The translations under genes and the position numbers were made by a program. From Vitis vinifera (lineage: Eukaryota; Streptophyta; Magnoliopsida; Vitales; Vitaceae), in contig NC_081817.1 in NCBI RefSeq assembly GCF_030704535.1, forward strand, positions 2,185,001 to 2,249,000: a stretch of 64,000 nt of DNA, in the 5' to 3' direction. The notes below the pieces were generated by a model that was not told where the DNA came from, searched no databases, and saw only the letters and a program-made list of their open reading frames with translations. Positions 12,963 through 22,809 of the stretch are shown here, piece by piece. Numbering within the stretch: position 1 is the stretch's first letter; every line of letters starts with the position of its first letter.

Positions 12963-14478
12963 AAGGTGTTGTGTACATTGGACCTCTCAGGGCTCACGGC
13001 AACCTTCTCTTGCTTCCAAACCAAGTCCCAACATTCTGTCATGCAAATCTGATAGCTTAGATGGGGCCAAACACTTGCTTGTTTTTTTCTTTTAAGTCAA
13101 TGATCAAGTCTACACCCCTTCATCTAGCAATGTTCATATGACAATGCTTGAGCAGGATTCTTCCAAATTTCACATGTTGTCATCCAATTTTTCAAAACGT
13201 TAATCCATTTATATTTTGCATTGCCACTATACCTACCGAAATGTCTCCCTATACTTGGCTGGTGACTAGTTTGTTACTCAATGTAATTGGATTTTTGAAG
13301 TTGAAAAATTCCATGAAGTACATAATTCTAGATTAATAATATTGGAACAAAAATTTTAACCTGTCTATCCAATCGAGCTTGCGGGTGATGTTACCCCAAA
13401 ACGTGGGATTGAAGGGATTGTGACCTTTTGGGACTCTAAGGCTCGAAGTGTATGTTCCAAGGAAGTAATGGAAGTTACATTGTGAGAGCAGGAAGCTTGG
13501 AAGCTCTACATGCATTTTTTTTTTTTTTTTAAGGAAATCTCATATGATAGGAAGAAATTGAATCTAGTGTAATATTTTTAGTAATAATTATTTTTTAAAA
13601 AGTATCTCAAGTAAATAATGGTAAAGAAAAGTTACTTATTTGCATCTCATTTGTTTATATATTCATTATATTTTACGTACCATCTTCATAGTTATGTATT
13701 GGTCTAATAATTATTTTATTTTCATACATTTCTCATATTTTGTATACCCTTATTTGTACATTCATCATAATTTTTATATCTTCTTTATATTTTTTTTGCT
13801 GTAATCATGATTTTTACTTATACATTTTATTTATTTTTCCTATAATTTTCATATGCTAAAAAAAATATTTTCATATTTATTTATTTATTTATTTTTACTT
13901 TTTTACATTTTTATCTATTGTCAAATTTATTTTAATATTGTAATGTTTTGCTAGTTAAAAAAAATACTTATTTCACCCGACCCTCTCCATATAAAAATTG
14001 AAATATATATTAAATAAAATAAATATTAACAACATAATTACAATAAATGTATTTCTTTAATTTTAATCAAAGAAATTAATAATGCTATTTTAAATAATAA
14101 ATGAATTAATATTCTAATTTTTATCAGTAAACACTCTATTGAATTTTTAATTTTTTACATAATCTTTGAGTTAGAACTTAATATTTCCATGAAATAACAT
14201 AAAATAAATTGCACTCACTCTTTTACTAAATTTAAATAAAATATAATTTTTTTCATTTATAACTTTATAGTTGCATAAAATAAACAAACATTCTTACCTC
14301 AAATCATGAACTTCTTTGCAATTTTTTCATCACACAAATAAATATTCTGACTTCTCCATCCTCTTGCTCCACCACTCTCATCTTCCACTAAACTAAAGCG
14401 TCTTTCTTTCTTTCACAATCTTACACCTGTTCGCCTCTTTTCATCCGTGAAAATTTGCACCATATTGTTCCTCTCATC
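12963..14478. other. Intergenic, no gene seen
   Basis: AT-rich from about 13550 to 14300. A poly-T run near 13515-13532 and scattered short open frames only. Confidence 0.5.
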
Positions 14479-14826
14479 ATGAGGAACATGACTTTGGGAT
14501 TTGGAATGAGGAATAAGATTCATGGCCAGTTGATCTCCAATGGGTATGTCATCTATGGGCAATGCGTTTGGGATGACACGGTTGACACTTGGTAGGTGAA
14601 TGGTAATGCATGTAAGATGTTTGCTAAATGTGTTTGCGAGAGATTTGATTTGATTATGTTTGATGTTCTTGACATGAGTATCGGAGTTGATTTTATAGAT
14701 GTGAAGGAAACTCTAGAGGCCCGATTTGATGTTGATGATGATTACAATTATGCCTATGCAGACATGGAGTGCATGAGAATTGACAAACTGGTTTGTGGAT
14801 ATGCAATGAGAATTGCGTTAGAGTGA
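14479..14826 (+). pseudogene. Unrecognised 115-codon frame broken by one stop
   Basis: ATG at 14479 opens a frame that runs to TGA at 14826 with a single in-frame TAG at 14593-14595. Both parts keep coding-like composition; the second part is acidic (DVDDDYNYAY) with several Cys/Met codons. The TAG lies within GTAGGT, which resembles a splice donor, so this could instead be the end of an exon, with the second part belonging to intron or to another exon. The 5' flank is pyrimidine-rich, as in plant leaders. I do not recognise the family. Confidence 0.3.
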
Positions 14827-16290
14827 TTGAGTCATTTGTGAATATACCTTCTTTTCTTTTCACTCTGGAATGTCGGAACTCTGATTGGGTTAACAGATGA
14901 CTAGTTGATTAATTTCATAGCAATCAGTGATTGATGGGTACGTCCAATATAGATTTTTAATGATCAATTGCTGTTTCTGAGGAGTGTTGGATAAGTTGGT
15001 TGATATTGCTAAGTTAGCCATCATGGGACCGCGTTTAACCTTCTTTATTGAGTTGGCTGGCTCAACGTGACTTGAGATTTTGTTCAAAAAGATGAATGTT
15101 GAGCTGGGAGATTAGTGTTTTTGGTGCCTCACTCTTTAAACTAGATTCAGAGGAGCTGAGTATCGAGTATTGTTTGCTCTATCAATACTAAGTACATTGC
15201 ACCAATTGAAAGTTTAATGTAAAAGATGAGAAAACTGCTTAATACCATCTGGGAACTTGACTATTGCCTTTGAACTAAATACAAGCCCGGGTGCTTCCAT
15301 ATATATCCAAAAGAACATTTGGGCTTGCAGTGTTACCATGACAAGACTAAAGTACATTTTACTCGCAATGGAATGGAATGGGAAACCAATGTGGGATATT
15401 TCATTGTTCCACCATTTTAAAGACTTAGACTTCTTCATGTGGAAACTATTAACAACTTGTTACCTACACATGTTTTTTTGGCTGCTATGCTATCGCCCAT
15501 GTTAGAATTCCATGGTATAGGTTATTGGATGTAGAGACATTAAGTTTCTGCTAAAAGGTTTCTGATTATTTTGAAATGTTAGCAATGTCAAGTTGTTATT
15601 GCAAAATAATGCTCAAACTAGAGTCTTTCTAGCTACTGTTATACTAAACAAAGAATTTTCTGAAAGTCAGATTTGGTCTTTCATTTTCTTCCTTATCATT
15701 GTATATAACCCCTGTCTAGTAAATATGAGATTTATAGTATGCCCTAGCAGACAATAGCTGCTTGCTTGGTTTTGACATGGAATATGAGGCCTAAGAAACA
15801 TGAGACTTTGATGGATTATAGGTCTGGTAAAGTTAATTCATAAATAATTGGTCCAAGTCCCTTCTTTTACGCATTGAAATCCTGTCAAAGCTCTACTTGG
15901 GGTGGTGAGGTTTGTGGTGGAGAAGGTGGGGCTGAAGTGGATAGATTATTTCTATAAAAGGATACTTGTAAAATATGTTTAAAAAGAATTTCGAGGAACT
16001 GATGACACATTATCAAAAGAGTTCCAAATGAGGTTTTCAAGATATTGAAGCGTGGGGGGAGGAAGGGGTGTGGGAGAGCCCAAGCCCACCCAGAACTGCA
16101 AGTGGAGGTAGATGTTTGATCTTTTAGTGACCATAAATTCCGGTCAGTATGTTTGGCATGCCATTCCAGAAAGCACGTTAAGAAAAATCTTAGGGGATCA
16201 CGCATGAGTCTTCCTCCAAGAACCAAATTCTCAAATCATCGACTCTAGGGCTGATTGATAATGTAGGATAGCAAGGGGTAGGTAGGGGTT
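14827..16290. other. Intergenic or non-coding transcribed DNA, not recognised
   Basis: Moderately balanced composition without a long open frame. It could hold introns or 3' UTR of the broken frame before it; I see no domain or RNA structure to support a call. Confidence 0.4.
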
Positions 16291-16294
16291 TGGG

Positions 16295-16460
16295 CCTAGC
16301 ATGAGCCACAAAGGGCATCATATAAAAGATCGTATAGAAAGCCTAGTACAAGCCCGAAAAGAGACTATCGGGTTGGCCCTAGCATGAGCCACAAAGGGGA
16401 TCATGTAAAAGATTGTGTAGAAAGCCTAGTACAAACCCCAAACAAGACTGGCCTTTTGGA
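16295..16460. repeat. Two-copy tandem repeat, 83-bp period
   Basis: CCTAGCATGAGCCACAAAGG begins at 16295 and again at 16378; both copies continue through AAGCCTAGTACAA with a few substitutions. No coding frame spans it. Confidence 0.75.
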
Positions 16461-17306
16461 TTGAGGTTGTCTAATCTGTCTTAGGCTTGGATTATTTGTT
16501 TTCATTTTCTACTGTTATTATTTCTTTTTTCCTTCTAGGCATTCTTTTGATTGAATTTTGGGATAAGTAGAGCATACAGGAGCCCCCGACATTTCAATTT
16601 TAGGTCCAGCAATATTTTAGCTGGTTCACACCTGAAGCTTTGATCCATATCTTTAGCTGGGCCAACACTTGGGAATCTTTGGTGGTTTCTATAGTGACGA
16701 TTGATTGCGCAACAGACATAGCACTTTCATGATTAATGCATTCCATAAATGTGCCAACTTCTAACACCTTTAAGTTGGTGGAATATGGAACGGAGAGGTT
16801 GTAAGGTATGAATCGTATTCCTTGTTTCTTGTTTCTTTAGGCCCCGTTTGGTTGCTGGAAAATGTCAAAGAGTAAAACGTAAAAAAAAAAAAAAGGTCAG
16901 TGCATCATGACCATTGATTGTGAAGTTCGGACAGTGTCCTTCCATGTCATGATGAATTGGTTGCAAGCAATATTAATTTGGTGTACATGTGGACTAGGTT
17001 GGTATGTTTGACACGAATCAAAAGTCGATTGCTGCAAGCAAGAGGGCAATGAATGAAAGGCTAATTTAGAGACTGTAGATTATTGATAACCAGATCGAGT
17101 ACAAATCAGAATCATGCAGAGATTACAGGTACCTTATCCAAGCACTAAATGGAGTAAATATAATATGCGTCTATGAAATACATCGAGCTTTTGCACACTT
17201 GCCACAATAATAGACGTCCTGATAAATAAGTTTGAAATCAATACTCCTATGGAAGTCTGAAAACTAGAAAAGAAAAAAAGCTTCAAAATAAGAAATGGCT
17301 AGAACT
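16461..17306. other. Intergenic, 3' side of the first KCS gene
   Basis: No gene seen. A GGCCCCGTTTGGTTGC motif near 16840 resembles one end of a MITE, but no matching second end was identified. Confidence 0.4.
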
Positions 17307-18689
17307 TCAGTTCCAGTCCAATTTAACGAAGCTTGCACTTGGATCATTGATCCAACCATACTTCTCTATGAAAGGGTTGACTATGGATTTTGGAGGATAA
17401 GAGGCTATGCAGTCTTCCCAGACATTAGCATCCTTCAAGTCCTTCATTACCTGCCAAACACAGTTGTTGCATTTAAAACCTGCTCCAAAGCTGATCATCA
17501 GAATTCTGTCGCCCTTCTTGAGTCTCTTCTTTGCTTCCATGTAACCTAAAACATACCAGAGGCCACCAGCCGAGGTGTTACCAAACCGGTGAAGCGCCAT
17601 CCTTGCTGGTTCAAGATCATACTCAGTGAGTCCTAAACTCTTGCCCACTCCATCAATAACAGCCCTTCCACCAGGGTGAATACAGAAGTGTTCAACCCCA
17701 GTCTTAAAATCCAAACCTGCTGCCACTAATTCTAGAACGGGGCTGTCGTTCTTTTTCCCAAAGCGAGATGATATTACATACCGAAGTAGTTGCCATAGTG
17801 GTAGCACTTTAGGTACTAGCGCTTTTAGATTCTCGGTGAAAGATAGAGCTGCGGCCTTTGTGAGTTTTTTGGTGAGGCAGAAGCCTCGGTAGCCAAGACT
17901 GTCTTCTATTTGGATGCAACAATTATATGCTTCGTCGTTGGAGCCAAGATGGGTCCGTACTAGAGTGTTCAATTTGAAAAGTGCTCGATGCTTCATAGCT
18001 CTTTTGTTTGTTAAGAGCATTGAACAGCCACCTACGCGGAATAAGCAATTGGAGAGCATCATGGATTTTTCTCTACCACAGTACCAATTTGGACCCATGG
18101 ATTCTGTACTCACAACGACTGCAAATGCATCCTTGTGAAACTTAAAAATGTTGCGGGCGATATCAATGGCGAGAAGGCTTGCGCTGCATCCCATTCCCGA
18201 GAGATTATAGGACTTAATATCCTCCTTCATCTTGTAACGGTTTATTATTCGAGCTGTTAGAGATGGAGAGGGGGAGAGCAAGGACACATTCACGACCAGT
18301 ACGTCGATTTCTGATGGAGAAACTCCTGTCTTCGCGAATAGCTTATCGAGTGTATCATACATGATTTCTTCTATCTCAGAAAGAGAATCTTTAAGAGAAG
18401 GAGAGTCTTCTTGGCCTGCAAGGACGATTTTCGGGCTGTAAGTTTCTTCACCAATGCCTGAACTGACAATGGTTTGTAAGAGAAACTTGTATTCTTCAAG
18501 TCCTAGATTCTTGTTTCTCAGGACTATACCCGCACAAGTATCGGTGTTGAGCTTCGTATCCTCACTGGCTTTAAAGCACTCATAGTGCACCATATAGCAC
18601 CGTTGGTCTCTCCATGCCAATAGCTTCTTACAGAAGAGGATAATAGCATAGGATAGAGGAAGCAGAAAAACTGCCAAGAGGAGCTCCAT
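17307..18689 (-). CDS. KCS: 3-ketoacyl-CoA synthase (KCS), intronless, KCS12/KCS19-like
   Basis: A 460-residue condensing enzyme of the ER fatty acid elongase, joining malonyl-CoA to long acyl-CoA for very-long-chain fatty acids of waxes, suberin or lipids. One N-terminal hydrophobic segment (about residues 3-20) is followed by the FAE1/type III PKS-like fold. The FAE1 catalytic set is kept with matching spacing: Cys168 (GMGCSA), His247, His334, His338 (HPGG), His367 and Asn371 (HRFGNTS). It is shorter than typical KCS (about 490-520) because one N-terminal membrane segment is missing, as in the KCS12/KCS19-type clade. ATG at 18689 is the only sensible start, with a TATA box about 45 bp above it. 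A same-strand, same-length paralogue lies 17.6 kb away. Chain-length preference cannot be read from sequence. Confidence 0.95.
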   Translation of the reverse strand: MELLLAVFLLPLSYAIILFCKKLLAWRDQRCYMVHYECFKASEDTKLNTDTCAGIVLRNKNLGLEEYKFLLQTIVSSGIGEETYSPKIVLAGQEDSPSLKDSLSEIEEIMYDTLDKLFAKTGVSPSEIDVLVVNVSLLSPSPSLTARIINRYKMKEDIKSYNLSGMGCSASLLAIDIARNIFKFHKDAFAVVVSTESMGPNWYCGREKSMMLSNCLFRVGGCSMLLTNKRAMKHRALFKLNTLVRTHLGSNDEAYNCCIQIEDSLGYRGFCLTKKLTKAAALSFTENLKALVPKVLPLWQLLRYVISSRFGKKNDSPVLELVAAGLDFKTGVEHFCIHPGGRAVIDGVGKSLGLTEYDLEPARMALHRFGNTSAGGLWYVLGYMEAKKRLKKGDRILMISFGAGFKCNNCVWQVMKDLKDANVWEDCIASYPPKSIVNPFIEKYGWINDPSASFVKLDWN

Positions 18690-18732
18690 GTGTGCGTGTG
18701 AGGAGAGTGTGGATGTGTGTTCTGTGGAACTT

Positions 18733-18742
18733 CTAATATAGG
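18733..18742 (-). promoter_or_regulatory. TATA box of the first KCS gene
   Basis: CCTATATTAG on the minus strand, 44 bp upstream of the ATG; implies a transcription start near 18705 and a very short leader rich in CACAC/CT. Confidence 0.6.
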
Positions 18743-20058
18743 CATTGGAGCTCTAAATGTTACTATCCCCTATAATCACTTAAAACTTACCTCCTTGTTC
18801 TTCACCTACTAGAAAAGTGTAAGAAACTTAATACTAGTGGTGTAAGTATCATTTTTGTCGGTATTCAAACTCTCTCTCCATTATGTTCCGACTGAAAAAA
18901 GACCAGTCTAGAGCTTATAGTCCAAAACAATTTGCTATCAATGAGACTAATGAATGATCATAATCATGAAAAAGAAAACAGAGATGAGAACTGGTTGCTT
19001 TCTTTATCTATCTTGGTCTCTTGAATGTTCTCCTATTTACATATACTTTATGATGTTCAAATTCTACTTCATACGTATCATGTTCAGAGATGCCCATAAC
19101 TTGAGATCCAAGTCAGTAAAACTTAAAATTACACCTATCTGGCTATCTTTACCAAAATTGTGACTAGTTTATGTAAGTCCAGACTGTTCCTTCCTCTGTT
19201 TTTGGGTCTCTATCTCCCCATCTTAAGAAGATTCAACCCTCCCAACCACCACTAGCTCTTCTCAACTAGAATTATAAAGGACCTCACATACATTCAGTGG
19301 GCTGCCGGTATGGTAGGCAACAGTTCAGACCTTTTTCTATCCTTGGGGATGTGCAGGGGTGTGGAGGTGGGGTGTGGTAGTGGGGGCTGGGGAATTTAAT
19401 TTGAGGGGCCACAGCCCAAGCTATTCTCAACTGTATCTATAAAGAACCTGTTGGTCTCTATGTCACACTTAACTTATAGTGGGACGTGTTTAATTGAGAA
19501 AGCAACTGCTTTGACTTCCACCTTAGGAACATAAGGTAGATGAAACCACCTTAAGACCATGGTTTCTTTTAGTTGGGGTTGTTGAATTGGAAATGTTACA
19601 TTTTACCCTCTTCTTTCACCCTGGAAACCTGAGGAGACCCTCCTTGCTGCCACTGTTTCTAAATCTGTCAAATATTTCACAGAGGTACTTGATGAACAGA
19701 GATCCCAGTTGGACCCAACTCTGAATTGAGAAAATCTTAGCCTTTAGGTTCGTAACATTTGGCTAAAATCCATTCAGATTTTAGTTGGAATTTCACAATA
19801 GTCTGTCAAATATTTCAGAGGTATTTGATGAACAGAGAACCCAGTTGGACCCAACTGAATTGAGAAAATTATAGCCTTAGATTCACAACATTTGGCTACA
19901 ACCTTTCAGATTTTAGTTGAAATTTTTACAGAAGCTAGCCAAACTATTAAAATTTCTAAAAATCTTAGAATGGCTCAATTCAAAAGTTGGCCAAATAGTG
20001 CAGCCTACAAAAAATAGATGAGACAAGACACATCTTGATGGCCTTTCATTGAAGAGTA
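18743..20058. other. Intergenic between first KCS gene and the fold-back element
   Basis: No gene. A diverged local duplication is visible: GTCAAATATTTCACAGAGGT near 19668 and GTCAAATATTTCAGAGGT near 19804, each followed by TTGATGAACAGAGA and CAGTTGGACCCAACT (about 135-bp period). Confidence 0.55.
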
Positions 20059-20068
20059 AGCTGTAGTT
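20059..20068. repeat. Left 10-bp target-site duplication
   Basis: AGCTGTAGTT, repeated exactly at 22800-22809 on the other side of the fold-back element. Confidence 0.75.
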
Positions 20069-20239
20069 GGACTTTTCTCAATAGTACAGTAGTTTAAAAA
20101 AGTTATGCTTAAATTATTGTAGTAGAAGAAGTTATTACAAATATATGGTAGTTTTTGCCACATAGGAGAGAGGAGAGAGGAGAGAGGGTGAGAGAGAGGA
20201 GAGAGGAGATAGGAGATAGGGTGATAGGATATTACAAAA

Positions 20240-20891
20240 GGGAACTCGTCTCTTGAAGAGACGAGTTCCATGAAAAAAAAAATATATATTTTTTTAAAAA
20301 AATTCTCATTTACTCAAGGGAACTCGTCTCTTGAAGAGACGAGTTCCATGAAAAAAGACAAGGGAAAGACGAGTTCCCAGGGAAATTTTTTTTTTTTTTT
20401 TAAATATATTTTTTATTTAAAAAAATCCCAAATTAAATAAATAAAAAATTCCTAAAGGTAACTCGTCTTTTGGGGAATTTTTTTTTTTTTTAAATATATT
20501 TTTTATTTAAAAAAATCCCAAATTAAAAAAAAAAAAAATTCTTAAAGGGAACTCGTCTCTTCAAGAGACGAGTTCCCATGTAAAAAAAAATATATATTAA
20601 AAAAAAAAAATTTCCTAAAGGGAACTCGTCTCTTGAAGAGACGAGTTTCATGAGAAAAAAATTATTATTTTTTTTTAAATATATTTTTTGTTTAAAAAAA
20701 ATTTTCCTAAAGGGAACTCGTCTCTTCAAGACACGAGTTCCCATAGGAAAAACAATATTTTTTTTTTAAAAAAAAAATCCCAAATTAAAAAAAAAAAAAA
20801 ACAATTTTTTTTTTTAAAATATAATTTTTTTACATGGGAACTCGTCTCTTGAAGAGACGAGTTCCCTTTAGGAATTTTTTTTTTTTGTTTT

Positions 20892-20922
<31 letters not shown>

Positions 20923-20984
20923 TTTAAAAAAAAAAAATTTACATGGGAACTCGTCTCTTCAAGAGACGAGTTCCCTTTGGAATT

Positions 20985-21017
<33 letters not shown>

Positions 21018-21274
21018 TTTTAATTTGGGATTTTTTTAAATAAAAAATATATTTTAAAAAAAAAAAAAATTTCCTATGGGAACTCGTCTTAAAGTCCAAT
21101 TTTTTAAATTAATTTTTTTTTGCCATAGGAAATTTTTTTTTTTTTTTAAAATATATTTTTTATTTAAAAAAATCCCAAATAAAAAAAAAAAAAAAAAAAA
21201 AAAAAACCAATTCCAAAGGGAACTCGTCTCTTCAAGAGACGAGTTCCCATGTAAATTTTTTTTTTTTAAATATA

Positions 21275-21345
<71 letters not shown>

Positions 21346-21596
21346 AATTCCTAAAGAGACGAGTTCCCATGTAAAAAAAATTATATTTTAAAAAAAATTT
21401 GTTTTTTTTTTTTTTTTTTTTTTTAATTTGGGATTTTTTTTTAAAAAAAAAATATTGTTTTTCCTGAAGAGACGAGTTCCCTTTAGGAATTTTTTTTTTT
21501 TAATATATATATTTTAAAAAAAATATATATATATTTTAAAAAAAAAAAATTTACATGGGAACTCGTCTCTTCAAGAGACGAGTTCCCTTTGGAATT

Positions 21597-21637
<41 letters not shown>

Positions 21638-21796
21638 TTTTAATTTGGGATTTTTTTAAATAAAAAATATATTTTAAAAAAAAAAAAATTTCCTATGGGA
21701 ACTCGTCTTAAAGTCCAATTTTTTAAATTAATTTTTTTTTGCCATAGGAAATTTTTTTTTTTTTAAAAATATATTTTTTATTTAAAAAAATCCCAA

Positions 21797-21837
<41 letters not shown>

Positions 21838-21929
21838 AATTCCAAAGGGAACTCGTCTCTTCAAAAGACGAGTTCCCATGTAAATTTTTTTTTTTAAATA
21901 TATATATATATAATAATAATAATAATAAT

Positions 21930-21973
<44 letters not shown>

Positions 21974-22605
21974 AATTCCTAAAGGGAACTCGTCTCTTCA
22001 AGAGACGAGTTCCCATGTAAAAAAAATTATATTTTAAAAAAAATTTGTTTTTTTTTTTTTTTTTTTTAATTTGGGATTTTTTTTTAAAAAAAAAATATTA
22101 TTTTTCCTGAAGAGACGAGTTCCCTTTAGGAAATTTTTTTTTAAACAAAAAATATATTTAAAAAAAAATAATAATTTTTTTCCTCTCTTGAAGAGACGAG
22201 TTCCCTTTAGGAATTTTTTTTTTTAATATATATATTTTTAAAAAAAATATATTTTTTTTTACATGGGAACTCGTCTCTTCAAGAGACGAGTTCCCTTTAA
22301 GAATTTTTTTTTTTTTTTAATTTGGGATTTTTTTTAAATAAAAAATATATTTAAAAAAAAAAAAAATTCCCAAAGAGACGAGTTCCCTTTAGGAAATTTT
22401 TTTTTTATTTAATTTGGGATTTTTTTTAAATAAAAAATATATTTAAAAAAAAAAAAAATTTCCCTGGGAACTCGTCTTTCCCTTGTCTTTTTTCATGGAA
22501 CTCGTCTCTTGAAGATACGAGTTCCCTTGAGTAAATGGGAATTTTTTTAAAAAAATATATATTTTTTTTTTCATGGAACTCGTCTCTTCAAGAGACGAGT
22601 TCCCT
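20240..22605. repeat. Array of 31-bp palindromic modules
   Basis: Each module is GGGAACTCGTCTCTT, one C or G, then the reverse complement of the 15-mer. Near-complete copies start at about 20240, 20318, 20548, 20620, 20712, 20836, 20945, 21218, 21557, 21847, 21984, 22183 (left part lost), 22265, 22497 and 22575. Half copies lie near 20370, 20458, 21078, 21352, 21465, 21697, 22107, 22376 and 22466. Spacers are A/T runs containing AATTTGGGATTTTTT or its complement. The regular reuse of one palindrome suggests amplification within the element. Confidence 0.9.
20939..22020. repeat. Internal direct duplication in the centre of the fold-back element
   Basis: The order of module, GGAATTGG, T-run, AATTTGGGATTTTTT, CCTATGGGAACTCGTC, AAAGTCC and GCCATAGG, then CCAATTCC and the next module, occurs at about 20939-21370 and again at about 21551-22020 (about 612-bp offset). 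Copies differ mainly in homopolymer length. Confidence 0.7.
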
Positions 22606-22809
22606 TTTATAATATCCTATCACCCTATCTCCTATCCCCTCTCTCCTCTCTCCTCTCTCTCACCCTCTCTCCTCTCTCCTCTCTCACCCTCTCTCCTCTC
22701 TCCTATGTGGCAAAAACTACCATATATTTGTAATAACTTCTTCTACTACAATAATTTAAGCATAACTTTTTTAAACTACTGTACTATTGAGAAAAGTCCA
22801 GCTGTAGTT

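Larger units (their letters stand above)
20069..22799. mobile_element. Large fold-back element, probably Mutator-like, with hairpin-module array
   Basis: The left arm begins GGACTTTTCTCAATAG and the right arm ends with its reverse complement. The arms match for at least about 170 bp at each end, through a GAGAGAGG-type purine tract on the left and the matching CCTCTCTC tract on the right, then continue in modular fashion. Exact 10-bp flanking repeats support a single transposition event; Mutator-like elements make 9-11 bp duplications. An alternative reading is TIR TGGAC with an 8-bp duplication (GCTGTAGT), which would point to hAT. The interior has about 15 near-complete and several half copies of a 31-bp self-complementary module, separated by long A and T runs. 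No transposase frame: non-autonomous. Homopolymer lengths here may be assembly-limited. Confidence 0.85.

Noticed and set aside
15390-15400. Second USE-like ATCCCACATTG on the minus strand
   Set aside because: No TATA box at the required spacing and no snRNA sequence downstream.
15885-16226. 113-codon minus-strand frame
   Set aside because: No recognisable motif and no supporting splice or promoter context.
20240-22605. CRISPR-like regular repeat array
   Set aside because: Repeats are full palindromes separated by low-complexity A/T spacers, within a transposon-like fold-back in a plant genome.
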